A stretch of 64,000 bases of DNA, taken from assembly GCF_001509835.1 (NCBI RefSeq), contig NZ_JXTJ01000008.1:434001-498000 (forward strand), written 5' to 3'. Shown here in pieces: positions 35,296-44,537 of the stretch (position 1 is the stretch's first letter; each line of letters starts with the position of its first letter). The position numbers were made by a program, and so were the translations under genes. The notes below the pieces were generated by a model. The model ran no database searches. It was not told the origin of the DNA and saw only the letters and a list, made by a program, of their open reading frames with translations. This DNA comes from Allobosea sp. WAO. Its GTDB lineage: Bacteria > Pseudomonadota > Alphaproteobacteria > Rhizobiales > Beijerinckiaceae.

Positions 35296-36432
35296 TCAGC
35301 GCTGTCCCTTGGCGGTCCCGTCGATCCAGAGCGTGCCTTCGAGCGGAATCGCCGAGAAGCGCGTCGAGATCTCTTTCAGCGTCGCCTGTGGGTCGAGATC
35401 TGCGAACCGCTCGGGATGGATCCACTTCGCCAGCGCCTCGATCGCCACGATGTGCAGCGGCGTGTCGTTGAAGAGCTGCCAGAGGCCATAGGCACGGCCG
35501 TTGCGCACGGCACTGAGCGCACTGATGCCGGGGCTGGCGAGCAGGGTGGCGAAGCTGCGCGCGCCTTCCTCCGGCGAGACACCGAGCCCGAGCACGAGGC
35601 CACCGCGCCGGGCGAGATGCACGCCGCCCGTCGCGACATAGATCGCCGGGTCGGCGGCCAGCAATTGCTCGAGGCTGATCTGGCCGCTGGCGCCCGGCAG
35701 CATGGCCGCGGCGATGTTGCGGCCGCCGGCGAGGGTGATGAACTCGTCGAAGGTGCCTTTTCCGGGCGATGAGCAGCAATCGAAGCCGCCGGCATGAGCG
35801 TGCATGAAGACGCTCGGGCGCTCGATATCGCGCACGCGGCTGGCGAGCAGGGCGCGCCGCTCTTCATAGAAGCGAATATAGGCCTCGGCCTGCTCCTCCC
35901 GGCCGATCAGCTTGCCGAGCACGCGCAGGCTCGGCACCGTGTCGCGCAGCGGCTGCAGGTAGAAGTCGACCACAGCGACCGTGATACCGGCCGCTTCGAA
36001 GCGAGCGACCAGGTCGCCCGGGCCGTGCCGCGTGCCGGCGAGCGACTGGCTGAGGATGACGAGGTCCGGCGCCAGCGAGACGGCCTTCTCGAAGGAGAAG
36101 CCGTCCTGTGTGCCACCATCGCCGACCGTCGGTACAGTCTCGATCGCCGGGAATTTCGCGGCATAGCGGGCATAGGCGTCCGGGTTCTGGCGCTTATGGT
36201 CGCTACCCCAGCCGGCGAGCAGGCTGATCGGATCGGGATGCAGCAGCCCGAGCCCGTTGAGCTGGCGCCCCTGGGCGAGCACGATGCGCTTCGCCGGTCC
36301 AGGCAGCGAAACCGTGCGCCCGGCGAGGTCGGTCACCGTCACCGGCTGGGCCGCCACCGGTGCGGCGAGCATCCCAAGCGCGAGAAGGGAGGCGACGAGC
36401 CTCGTCGCGATCCGCGTCAGCCGGGCGATCAT
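35296..36432 (-). CDS. Fe-siderophore ABC transporter substrate-binding protein
   Basis: 378 aa. Sec signal MIARLTRIATRLVASLLALGMLAAPVAAQ. Peripla_BP_2 fold: VTVTDLAGRTVSLPGPAKRIVLAQG at the start of lobe 1, LAPDLVILSQSLAG, and the lobe-linking helix DTVPSLRVLGKLIGREEQAEAYIRFYEERR. Cysteines sit in GGFDCCSSPG. Its ATG overlaps the esterase stop (ATGA). No FecCD permease or FecE ATPase accompanies it in this operon, so it must use a transporter encoded elsewhere. Confidence 0.88.
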   Translation of the reverse strand: MIARLTRIATRLVASLLALGMLAAPVAAQPVTVTDLAGRTVSLPGPAKRIVLAQGRQLNGLGLLHPDPISLLAGWGSDHKRQNPDAYARYAAKFPAIETVPTVGDGGTQDGFSFEKAVSLAPDLVILSQSLAGTRHGPGDLVARFEAAGITVAVVDFYLQPLRDTVPSLRVLGKLIGREEQAEAYIRFYEERRALLASRVRDIERPSVFMHAHAGGFDCCSSPGKGTFDEFITLAGGRNIAAAMLPGASGQISLEQLLAADPAIYVATGGVHLARRGGLVLGLGVSPEEGARSFATLLASPGISALSAVRNGRAYGLWQLFNDTPLHIVAIEALAKWIHPERFADLDPQATLKEISTRFSAIPLEGTLWIDGTAKGQR

Positions 36433-37301
36433 CGGGCGGTTTCCCCTCGAACTGACGCCTCGGCGAGCGTAAAGGCCACGGCGCGCGAGAGCATGGCGGG
36501 AATGACGGAAACATGGTTCTCGCCGGCGAAGGCGACATGCTCGCAGTCGAGCCGGCCGGAGGCGGCGAGCACTTCCGCCATCTCACCGGCATTATCGACC
36601 ATGCGGGCCTTCTCCAGCCGGGTGGCGCGGTCGGGGAAGCGCAGCGCATCGGTGGTCTGCTCGTCGCCGCCAACGGTGATCAGCAGCCTTGGCGGCACGA
36701 TCGGCGCCGGGCTGCGCAGGTACTGCGCCCTTGCGGCCAGGATGGCGCGGTCGTTCCACCAGATCGAAGGGCTGCCCGCCACGAGGCTGCGGAACAGCCC
36801 CGGCCTTGTGAACAGCGCGTGCAGGGTGAAAAGCCCGCCGAAGGAATGCCCGGCGAGCGCGAGCCGCGCCCGGTCGATGGGTGCGAGATCTGCTACCACC
36901 GGGAGCAGTTGCGTCTCGATCAGGTCGAGGAACCGGTCGGCGCCGCCACCGTCCGGCAACAGATCCAGCCGCCGCCGCTCGGCATCGAACGGGGCTGCGC
37001 CGGGATAGCCGATCCCGACGATCACCGCTGGGCCGACGCCGCTGACCTCGGGTCGGCCGGCCTGGAGACGGGCGGTGGTCAGCGCCGTCGCGAACAGCGC
37101 GTCGCCATCGACCAGCACCAGTACCGGGAAGCCTGCGGCTGGCGCTGGTTCGGGCGGGACTGCGACCAGCAGGCGATAGGGCAGGCCTTGCGCCGAGTGG
37201 ATCTCGAACTGGCGTGCATGCGGCAACGCGACCGCTACGCCGTGCGAAAGCTCGCCCGGCCTGTTACTTGCGGATGCCGTGCGCACGCCGTCCGTCCTCA
37301 C
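36429..37301 (-). CDS. Siderophore esterase-like alpha/beta hydrolase (IroE/BesA type)
   Basis: 290 aa from the GTG at 37301, which overlaps the TonB receptor stop as GTGA. The in-frame upstream extension to 37352 lies within that gene. Esterase-D/PF00756 fold: PVLVLVDGDALFATA, nucleophile elbow ALAGHSFGGLFTLHAL, then SPSIWWNDRAIL and a C-terminal His in FAGENHVSV. Similar enzymes open ester-linked siderophores (enterobactin or bacillibactin type) to free iron. No signal peptide is evident. Confidence 0.85.
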   Translation of the reverse strand: MRTDGVRTASASNRPGELSHGVAVALPHARQFEIHSAQGLPYRLLVAVPPEPAPAAGFPVLVLVDGDALFATALTTARLQAGRPEVSGVGPAVIVGIGYPGAAPFDAERRRLDLLPDGGGADRFLDLIETQLLPVVADLAPIDRARLALAGHSFGGLFTLHALFTRPGLFRSLVAGSPSIWWNDRAILAARAQYLRSPAPIVPPRLLITVGGDEQTTDALRFPDRATRLEKARMVDNAGEMAEVLAASGRLDCEHVAFAGENHVSVIPAMLSRAVAFTLAEASVRGETAR

Positions 37302-39469
37302 CAGCGATAGGACAGCGTCGCCAGCACCGTCCGGCGCAGGCCGAAGGAGCACTGCACGGCGGCGTAGCAGCCGGCGACATACTCCTTGTCGAGCAGGTTC
37401 TGGGCGTTGACCTGGACCTTCCAGCCCTTCATCGCGGCATTGGCGGCGCCAAGATCATAGCTGATCGCTGCATCGACCAGGGCGTAGTCGTCGGTGAAGA
37501 AGGTGTTGCCGGGGTCGCCGGCGCCGTTGCCGACATAGCGCACACCGGCACCCAGGCCGAGGCCGGAGAACAGGCCGGTCTTGAAAGTGTAGTGAGCCCA
37601 GAGCGAGGCCATGTGGCGCGGCACCACGGTCGGGCGCTTGCCGAGGTCGACGCCGGTGCTCTTGGTCACCTCCGCATCGGTGTAGGCATAGGCGGCGATG
37701 AGATCGAGACTCTCCAGAACGGTGGCGCGCGCCTCGAACTCGAAGCCGCGGGCCCGGACCTCGCCGGTCTGGATCTGGAAGCCGACATTGTTCGGGTCGG
37801 CCGTCGCCACATTGGTCTGCGTCAGATCGTAGACCGAGGCCTGGAAGAAGGCGTTGTAGCCGGGGGGCTCGTATTTCAGTCCGACTTCGAACTGCTCCCC
37901 TTCGGTCGGCTTGAAGGGGGTGCGCGCAAAGGTCGTTCCCGCCACTGGCTCGAACGAGGTCGAATAGCTCGCATAGGGCGCAAGCCCATTGTCGAAATTG
38001 TACATCAGCGCGACGCGCCCGGTATTGGCGGTGTCGTCCTGCTTGGTCAGGGCGCCATTGGTCATGTTGCGCGTGCGCGCCATCGCGCGGTCAAATCTGC
38101 CGCCGATCAGGAGCGAGAGCCGGTCGAGCTTGATCTGATCCTGAAGGTAGACGCCATATTGCTCGGTCAGCTGCGCCGTGCCAGGCACGGCAGGGACGGC
38201 GAAGGGCCGGCGGCCATAGACCGGGGCGAAGGCGTCGAGCGTCTGCACGACGCCGCCGGCGCCGGTGAAGGCCGTGCCGTCGGCCCAGTAGCCGTCGACG
38301 CCGAACAGCAGCTTGTGCGTCAGCGGGCCGGTGCGGAAGTCGGCCTGAAGCTGGTTGTCGACGCCAAACGTCTGGGCCTTCTCGTTCGAGGCGGTGACGC
38401 GGCGGGTCAGGGTGCGCTGGTTGGCGCCGAGCGAGGCTGCTGCGACCGTGCGGTTGCGCAAGTCGAGGTCGCTGTAGCGGGCGTTCTGGCGGAAGCTGAA
38501 GACCTCGTTGAAGCGATGCTCGAAGGCGTAGCCGAGATTCAGCGCGTTGCGAGCGTAGCCCTCATAGCTTGGCTCGCCGGGGAAGAAATTGCTGCGGATG
38601 CGGCCGTTCCGGTTCGGCAGTGCGGTGCCGATCGACGGAAGGAAGCCATAGAAGCCGGTCTCGGGATCGCGCTGATAGGAGGTCAGCAAGGTCAGGCTGG
38701 TCGCCGCATTCGGCTGGAACGTCAACGACGGCGCGATGTAGAGCCGCTCTTCCTTGGTGAAGTCGACCTGCGTATCGGCTGCGCGTCCAAGCCCGACGAG
38801 ACGGTAGAGAATTGTCTTGTCCGCCGTCACCGGCCCGCCGATGTCGAAGGCGAGCTGGCGGCGCTCAAAGCTGCCGAGCACCACCTGAACCTCGCCATGC
38901 GCCTGCTCCTGCGGGCGCTTGCTGACCATGTTGATCAGGCCACCCGGCTTGACCTGGCCGAAAGTCACCGAGGATGGCCCGCGCAGCACCTCGACGCGCT
39001 CCAGCCCCCAGGGCTCGCCGATCGGTACCAGGAAGTTGACGCCGCGCTGCAGGCGCAGCCCGTCGAGATTGTTGATGAAGCCGGCTCCGCCACCGCTGCC
39101 GCCGAATCCGCGGATGAAGACGCTGTCGTAACGCCCTGAGGAGAGGCGGGTTTCGCCCAGCACGCCGGCGCTGTAGCGCACCGCCTGGCTGACGCTCTGC
39201 ACGCCCTGGTCGTCCATCTGGGCGCGCGGCACGACGCTGACCGATTGCGGTGTCTCGATCAGCGGCGTGTCGGTCTTGGTCGCGGTGGCGCTGCGCCGCG
39301 CGACATAGCCGTCGACCGGCCCGTTCGCCCGCTCGCCCTGGACCTCGATCGTATCGAGGCCGATTGCCGGAGCGTTCTGCGCGTGTCCCGAGCCCGACCA
39401 GCCGACGATGATTGCCGCGAGCGCGACCGAGGCCTTGGCCGCAGTGCGATTGCCGATGATGAAATTCAT
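37298..39469 (-). CDS. TonB-dependent siderophore receptor
   Basis: 723 aa from the ATG at 39469. Signal peptide ends GSGHAQ. The plug domain (about 50-200) has TPLIETPQSVSVVPRAQMDDQGVQSVSQAVRYSAGVLGE and LERVEVLRGPSSVTFGQVKPGGLINMVSKRP, the FhuA/FpvA-type siderophore receptor signature. A 22-strand barrel follows, ending ATLSYRW with the expected terminal aromatic. It transports a ferric siderophore across the outer membrane and is the first gene of the four-gene uptake operon. Confidence 0.95.
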   Translation of the reverse strand: MNFIIGNRTAAKASVALAAIIVGWSGSGHAQNAPAIGLDTIEVQGERANGPVDGYVARRSATATKTDTPLIETPQSVSVVPRAQMDDQGVQSVSQAVRYSAGVLGETRLSSGRYDSVFIRGFGGSGGGAGFINNLDGLRLQRGVNFLVPIGEPWGLERVEVLRGPSSVTFGQVKPGGLINMVSKRPQEQAHGEVQVVLGSFERRQLAFDIGGPVTADKTILYRLVGLGRAADTQVDFTKEERLYIAPSLTFQPNAATSLTLLTSYQRDPETGFYGFLPSIGTALPNRNGRIRSNFFPGEPSYEGYARNALNLGYAFEHRFNEVFSFRQNARYSDLDLRNRTVAAASLGANQRTLTRRVTASNEKAQTFGVDNQLQADFRTGPLTHKLLFGVDGYWADGTAFTGAGGVVQTLDAFAPVYGRRPFAVPAVPGTAQLTEQYGVYLQDQIKLDRLSLLIGGRFDRAMARTRNMTNGALTKQDDTANTGRVALMYNFDNGLAPYASYSTSFEPVAGTTFARTPFKPTEGEQFEVGLKYEPPGYNAFFQASVYDLTQTNVATADPNNVGFQIQTGEVRARGFEFEARATVLESLDLIAAYAYTDAEVTKSTGVDLGKRPTVVPRHMASLWAHYTFKTGLFSGLGLGAGVRYVGNGAGDPGNTFFTDDYALVDAAISYDLGAANAAMKGWKVQVNAQNLLDKEYVAGCYAAVQCSFGLRRTVLATLSYRW

Positions 39470-39635
39470 GAACCCGACCTTTGCCCCACCACCTCGCGGT
39501 GGATTACCCGTGGGGGTTGTTCAGGAACGGCGCCCTGGGGGCAACGAAGTCGGCTTTCGATCGCGGCAGTAATTCTTTCGCTGCAGTTTCGAACCGGTTC
39601 AACGAGAGAAAGGCCGGGCGCAGGATCTGTGCCCG

Positions 39636-40499
39636 TCAACGCAGGGCGCTCGGCGAAATGCCGAAACGCTTGCGGAAGGCGCTCGAAAAATGCGCCGGGC
39701 TGTAGCCGACGCGGAAGGCGGCGACGGCGACGCTGGCCTCGCCGCTGGCGATCAGCGCGTGCGCCTGCTGCAGCCGGTACTCCTGCAGATAGCCGAAGAC
39801 GCTGGTGCCGAACTGGGCACGGAAGGCCGAGGTCAGCTTGCTCGGGTTGAGCCCGGTGCGGCGCGCCAGCTCCGAAAGACTGGGGGGATCCTGCACCGAC
39901 GCTTCCAGGATCTCGCGCACCGCCTGGATCTGATCGCGCGTGCGCGCATCGAGCTTCGCCGGACGGACCGGCCGCTCCCCGATGATCTCGTCGAGGGCGA
40001 GCGCCCCGAGTTCGAGCGCCTTGCCGGCGAGATAGAAGCTGCGCAGCGAATCGGCGACGCGGCATTCGGCCATTTGCAGCGCGAGCGCGCGCAATTCGGC
40101 GCTGGCCGGGCGGACCCAGAGGCAGGCATCGTCTGGCCCGGACAGCAGCAGCAGCCGGGAGAGCTCGGCGCCGAATTCCCGCGCCACGAAGTCCAGTTCG
40201 AACTGCATCAGCGCGCAGCGCACTGCGCCGCCGGTCAGGCCGGTGCGTTGCTGAATATGTTCGCCGCCATTGGCCGCGACCAGCAAGGCGGGCCCTTCGA
40301 TCATCACCGGCGGGCGGTCGTCGAGCTCTAGCGTCTGGCGTCCGTCCAGCATCACGCCGACCTTGAGCCCCGACCGCATCGGGCCGGTCACGCTTTCCCC
40401 TTCGGCGATGAAGAAGGTTCCGGCCTTGAGCGAAAGGTTGTCCGAAAACAGCTTCAGCATTCCGCCGGGCGAAGGTTCTGAAACATGACCAGGTGACAT
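39636..40499 (-). CDS. AraC-family regulator (PchR-like)
   Basis: 287 aa from the ATG at 40499 (a GTG one codon earlier is also possible). The N-terminal half is a PchR-type sensor region (GMLKLFSDNLSLKAGTFFIAEGESVTGPM, LKVGVMLDGRQTLEL). The C-terminal two HTHs are PPSLSELARRTGLNPSKLTSAFRAQFGTS and AVAAFRVGYSPAHFSSAFRKRFG. Located upstream of and co-oriented with the TonB receptor, 166 bp away. PchR-type regulators activate receptor genes when the ferric siderophore is present, which fits this context. Confidence 0.9.
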   Translation of the reverse strand: MSPGHVSEPSPGGMLKLFSDNLSLKAGTFFIAEGESVTGPMRSGLKVGVMLDGRQTLELDDRPPVMIEGPALLVAANGGEHIQQRTGLTGGAVRCALMQFELDFVAREFGAELSRLLLLSGPDDACLWVRPASAELRALALQMAECRVADSLRSFYLAGKALELGALALDEIIGERPVRPAKLDARTRDQIQAVREILEASVQDPPSLSELARRTGLNPSKLTSAFRAQFGTSVFGYLQEYRLQQAHALIASGEASVAVAAFRVGYSPAHFSSAFRKRFGISPSALR

Positions 40500-40600
40500 C
40501 ACGGCCTCGGAGAGATCGCGCGGTGATATCTGGGTCGGGGTAAAATGTAAAATAAATCAGTAGTTTATATGGATTCCAAGCTTGCCTCGCGAGCGCGGCT

Positions 40601-43231
40601 TCAGCCTTCCGGGCTCCAGGGCTTCATCCGCAGGATGTTGCCGCCGAGCTGCGAGAAGGCGCGCTGCCGGCACGAGAAGACGATGATCTGCTGGTCGCTG
40701 GCCTGGCGGTGCAGGGCGTCGAACATCCGCTCGATGCGGTCGTCGTCGGAGTAGACCAGCGCGTCGTCGAGGATCACCGGGGCCGGCTGGCCGTCCTTGG
40801 CGAGCAGCCGGGCGAAGGCGAGGCGGGTGAGCACGGCGAGCTGCTCGCGCATGCCGCCGCTGAGCACGCCGACCGGTTCTTCCAGGCCGTTGCGGCGGAC
40901 GGTGCGCGGCAGCAGGGTGTCCTCGTCGAAGGTGACTGAGGCGTCCTCGAAGAGCAGCCCGAGCAGAGGCTTCAGTTCGGCCATCACCGGGCGGAAATAA
41001 TGGTCGCGCGCCGTGGTGCGGGCCGCCTCCAGCGCGTCGCGTAGGCGTGAGAGGAGGGCGACCTCGTGCGCCAGTCCAGCCAGGCGCTTCTCGGCCGCAG
41101 CGAGCTTCTCGCTGGTTTCCTGCCAGGCCTCCTCGACGGCGGCATCGGCGCGGGCGCGGATCTGGCCGTTGATTTCGGCCGCATCCTCCCGCAGTTTCGC
41201 GATCTCGTTCGCCGTGGAGTCGACGATCGAGCGCATCCGCCGCAGCTTCGCCTCGGTGCCTGCAAGGTCGATCGCGCTGGCGCGCAGGCTCTCGACCCGT
41301 TCCGAGACGGATGCAAGTTCGCCTTCTGCCCGCGCGAATGTCGCTTCGAGCGCGGCCGCGTGGGCCTCCCGCCCATCCTCGGCGCCCATTACGGTCGTGA
41401 GTCCGGCGCGTTCGGATGCGATCGTCGCCAGCGCCCGCTCGGCCGCGAGGATGGCGGTATCGGCCGCTTCGCGCTGCGGCTGGGCTTCCCGCACGGCGTT
41501 GCGCGATGTGGTGACGCGGGCCTCGGCCGCGTCGAGAGCGAGGCGAGTGGCTTCCGGATCGGCCTTGATCTCGATGATTTCGCCGCGCTGCGCCTCCAAC
41601 CTGGCGATGCTCTCCTGCAAATCGGCCAGCCCATGTGGTGCCAGCAAAGCGAGGCGCTGCTGGCCGAGCCGAAGCGCCGTCTCCAGTTCCCGGAGCCTGG
41701 TTTCGCGCTGGCGACCTTCGGCGAGACTGGCGATGCCGAGCAATTTCAGCCCCTTTTGTCGCCGGGCTTCGGCCTGGGCGAGCTCGGCCTGGCCATCCTG
41801 GCCTTGCGGCAGGGTCAGCGTGATCCTGCCGATCTCGGCGATGTCCAGCGTGGTGCTGCCGGTCAGGGCTTTCTCCTCGCCGTCGCCAAGCGCCATGCCG
41901 GCGATGCTGATGGCCGCGCTGGCGCCGTCACGATAGTCGACGCGGAGCAGCGGCATGCGTGCGGCGACGATGGCGCGCAGCCCGACGAGTTCGGTCTCCA
42001 ACGCCTCGAGCTGCCGCAGGCCGGCTGCCGGCAAAGCGAGCGCCCTGATCTCGGCCTCAAAGGACTCTATGGCGGTGCGCTCGGCCTCGGCGCCGGCATG
42101 GGCCTCGCGCAGGCCGGTGAGGCGCTCGGCGGCGTCTCTTGCCCGCAGCGCCTTCTCCAGCCGGGAGAGCAGATCGCGTGCCTGCCTTTCCTCGCTTTCG
42201 GCCAGCTCGACCGCCGCCGCCGCTGCCCGGCCGGCCTCCGCCGCGGCACGCTGGCGGGCCAGCGCCTCATCGCGCCTACCTGTGGCTTCGCTTTCGAGCG
42301 CCTGCAGTTCGGCGAGGCGCGCCAGGCTGCGCCGATAGGTCGTGAGCGCCTGGCCGGCGGCATCGCGCTGGCTGCGGGCCAGGGCGGCCTCCGCCTCCGC
42401 CGTCTTCAGGGTCTCGCCCTGCGCCTTGGCTGCGGCGAGGTCCTTTTCGGCTTGAGCCAGGGCACCCTGCCGGGCGCGCTCCTCCTCGCGATCCTCGAGT
42501 TCGTTCAGCCGGTTGCGGATGCTGCGGCGCCGGTCGAGCGCGGTGCGCAGCTCAGCGACTTCGGCCGCCAGCTTGCGCTCGGCTTCGGCCAGGCGGTCGC
42601 GTTCCTCCAAGGCGAGGGCGTAGGGCCCGCCGGCCTTCGGCCGGCGCGTCGCCGTCACGAGCCGCGAGAGCTCCTCTTCGCAAGCGGCGACGGCCTGCGC
42701 CATGCGCCGGCCGCCGGTCAGCGATTCGACTTCGCCCTGCACCGAGACCAGCACGGATTCGCGTGCCCGCTTCTCGTTTTCCTCTTCGCTCTTCGCCCGC
42801 CGTTCGATGCCGGTGATGCCCTGGCGCACCCAAAGCAGCCCGGCCGGGCCGGTGGTGCCGCCCTGCACCAGCGCGCCGATGAACTTTTCCGCCTCGTCGG
42901 CCTGTGCGATCAGCCGGCCGCTCGAAAGCTCGCGCACCATCGCCCGCTTGCCGCCATAGAACTGCTTGGTCAGGCGGAAGGCGCCATCGGAGGTCTTGAT
43001 GTCGGCCTCGACGAGTGGATTGCCGCCGCTATAGGGCCGCAGAGTCTGCACCGGGCCGGGCGTGCCGGTATGCGGCTGGAAGAACAGCGCGTGAAGCGCG
43101 TCGAAGCAGGTCGACTTGCCGACCTCGTTGACGGCGCTGAGCACGTTGACGCCGTCGCCGATACCTTCGACGGCGATGCCGGTGCCGGCGAAACGCCGGA
43201 CATTGTGGAGGCGAAGCGCGCTGAGCTTCAT
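40601..43231 (-). CDS. SMC-like AAA ATPase (YhaN/SbcC-like)
   Basis: 876 aa from the ATG at 43231. The N-terminal ABC-type half starts MKLSALRLHNVRRFAGTGI, with Walker A SAVNEVGKST near 32-41 (first Gly replaced by Ser). Long coiled coils run roughly 180-720. The C-terminal half has signature LSGGMREQLAVLTRLAFARLL and Walker B PVILDDALVYSDDDR. No CxxC zinc hook is visible in the coiled coil and the protein is shorter than true SbcC, so it is nearer to YhaN. It pairs with the nuclease gene upstream (ATGA overlap) in DNA end processing. The open frame upstream to 44062 is a shadow over that nuclease. Confidence 0.9.
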   Translation of the reverse strand: MKLSALRLHNVRRFAGTGIAVEGIGDGVNVLSAVNEVGKSTCFDALHALFFQPHTGTPGPVQTLRPYSGGNPLVEADIKTSDGAFRLTKQFYGGKRAMVRELSSGRLIAQADEAEKFIGALVQGGTTGPAGLLWVRQGITGIERRAKSEEENEKRARESVLVSVQGEVESLTGGRRMAQAVAACEEELSRLVTATRRPKAGGPYALALEERDRLAEAERKLAAEVAELRTALDRRRSIRNRLNELEDREEERARQGALAQAEKDLAAAKAQGETLKTAEAEAALARSQRDAAGQALTTYRRSLARLAELQALESEATGRRDEALARQRAAAEAGRAAAAAVELAESEERQARDLLSRLEKALRARDAAERLTGLREAHAGAEAERTAIESFEAEIRALALPAAGLRQLEALETELVGLRAIVAARMPLLRVDYRDGASAAISIAGMALGDGEEKALTGSTTLDIAEIGRITLTLPQGQDGQAELAQAEARRQKGLKLLGIASLAEGRQRETRLRELETALRLGQQRLALLAPHGLADLQESIARLEAQRGEIIEIKADPEATRLALDAAEARVTTSRNAVREAQPQREAADTAILAAERALATIASERAGLTTVMGAEDGREAHAAALEATFARAEGELASVSERVESLRASAIDLAGTEAKLRRMRSIVDSTANEIAKLREDAAEINGQIRARADAAVEEAWQETSEKLAAAEKRLAGLAHEVALLSRLRDALEAARTTARDHYFRPVMAELKPLLGLLFEDASVTFDEDTLLPRTVRRNGLEEPVGVLSGGMREQLAVLTRLAFARLLAKDGQPAPVILDDALVYSDDDRIERMFDALHRQASDQQIIVFSCRQRAFSQLGGNILRMKPWSPEG

Positions 43232-44355
43232 GGCTGCATCGCGTCGCAATAGGAGAACAGCCGCACCAGCGCCTCGCCGGCGATCTCGCGCTCGGCTTCC
43301 GGGCGGCCTTCGTCGTGACTCTCGGCCAGCAACAACTCGGCCGCCTGGCGCAGGGCGCCGGCCCTGTCGATCGCGTCGAGATCGGTATCCTCGCAATCGG
43401 CGGCGAGTCCCTCGGTGTCGAGCTGCAGCTCGGCGAATTCCGGCGCAACCCCGGCGATCGCAGCTTCGAGTGCCATCCGCGCCGCTGGGCGCAGGCGGCC
43501 GGAGGCGATGACGCGCAACAGCGTCTGGCGGCGGCCGGAACCGCCTGGCAGCTCGGCAGCGAGCGCGGTGGCCGCATCGTCGCCGGAGAGCAGGTCCAGC
43601 GAAAGGCTGCGCCAGGCAAAACTGCCGGTCTCGACCGGGGTGACCTCGGGCACGGCACCAGGACCGGCGAGGCCGACCAGCAGGGCCCGTCCGGGCTCGC
43701 CATGCTTGAAGCGGTCGGGCTCCGGCGTGCCGCTGTACCAGCTGCGGGCATTGACCGCCATCTGGCCATGCCAGTCGCCGAGTGCGAGGTAGTCCAGCCC
43801 GGCGCGCGAGGCGCGGTCGGGGGCGATGATGTCGAGGCCGGAACCGTCCTCGGAAAAGCTCTGGATCGCGCCATGGGCGAGGCCGATGCGTAGCGCACCT
43901 TCCGGTGTCGCCGCCCTGTCCATCCACTCGGTCAGGTCGCGGCCGGGGCGGCGCGTCGTGCAGGGGGCGGGGAGCAGCGTCACCCCCGGCGCCAGCAAGA
44001 TCGGCTCCGGCTCGGTCGCCAGCATGACATTGCCCGGCAGGGCGGCGCGGGCGGCGGCCCATAGCTCTTCGGCGAGCAGGGAATCATGGTTGCCCGGCAG
44101 CATCACCCAGCGCAGGCCGGCATGGCCAGCCATGGCGGCGAGCGCCTGGCGCAGCATGGCAGGGCTCGGCGTCTCCGTGTCGAAGCAGTCGCCTGCCAGC
44201 AGGATCGTGCCGGCGCCGGCCATTCGCGCCTGCGCGGCGAGCCGGTCGAGCACGGTGTGTCGGGCGTCGCGCAGGCGGCCGCGCAACTCCTCCGGCAGGT
44301 TGCCGAAGCGCTTGCCGATATGCAGATCCGATGAGTGGATGAAACGGAACATCAT
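43228..44355 (-). CDS. DNA repair exonuclease, metallophosphoesterase (SbcD/YhaO-like)
   Basis: 375 aa. Calcineurin-like phosphoesterase motifs in order: FIHSSDLHIGK (8-12), ILLAGDCFD, LPGNHDS, a His in GLAHGAIQ and GDWHGQ. It starts ATG ATG; either could be used. The C-terminal third is a helical cap as in YhaO. It forms a two-gene operon with the SMC-like ATPase, and together they resemble an Mre11-Rad50 type complex. It is not linked by function to the flanking clusters. Confidence 0.92.
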   Translation of the reverse strand: MMFRFIHSSDLHIGKRFGNLPEELRGRLRDARHTVLDRLAAQARMAGAGTILLAGDCFDTETPSPAMLRQALAAMAGHAGLRWVMLPGNHDSLLAEELWAAARAALPGNVMLATEPEPILLAPGVTLLPAPCTTRRPGRDLTEWMDRAATPEGALRIGLAHGAIQSFSEDGSGLDIIAPDRASRAGLDYLALGDWHGQMAVNARSWYSGTPEPDRFKHGEPGRALLVGLAGPGAVPEVTPVETGSFAWRSLSLDLLSGDDAATALAAELPGGSGRRQTLLRVIASGRLRPAARMALEAAIAGVAPEFAELQLDTEGLAADCEDTDLDAIDRAGALRQAAELLLAESHDEGRPEAEREIAGEALVRLFSYCDAMQP

Positions 44356-44537
44356 GCCTCTGGCCGGATGAAGTCAGCCTGCGGCGGGATTCGTCAAGGC
44401 GACAGGTGCAGCTTCGATGCTGCCGGTGCCGTGGCGTGGTGCCGGGCACGGGCGGCCGGAGTGCGAGTCCGTCGGAGAGTCCCTTGGTCTATCGGCATTC
44501 GACTGATTTTACAGGCACTTGCAGCGTCGAGTGGAAT

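Noticed and set aside
39480..39635. GAACCGGTTC palindrome in the AraC-TonB receptor gap as an operator
   Set aside because: A 10-bp palindrome alone is too common in GC-rich DNA, and PchR-type sites are direct repeats. No stronger evidence was seen.
43232..44062. Upstream extension of the SMC-like ATPase to 1153 codons
   Set aside because: The added segment is Arg/Pro-rich, overlaps the nuclease gene in another frame, and has no homology-like features. ATG 43231 gives the canonical N-terminus.
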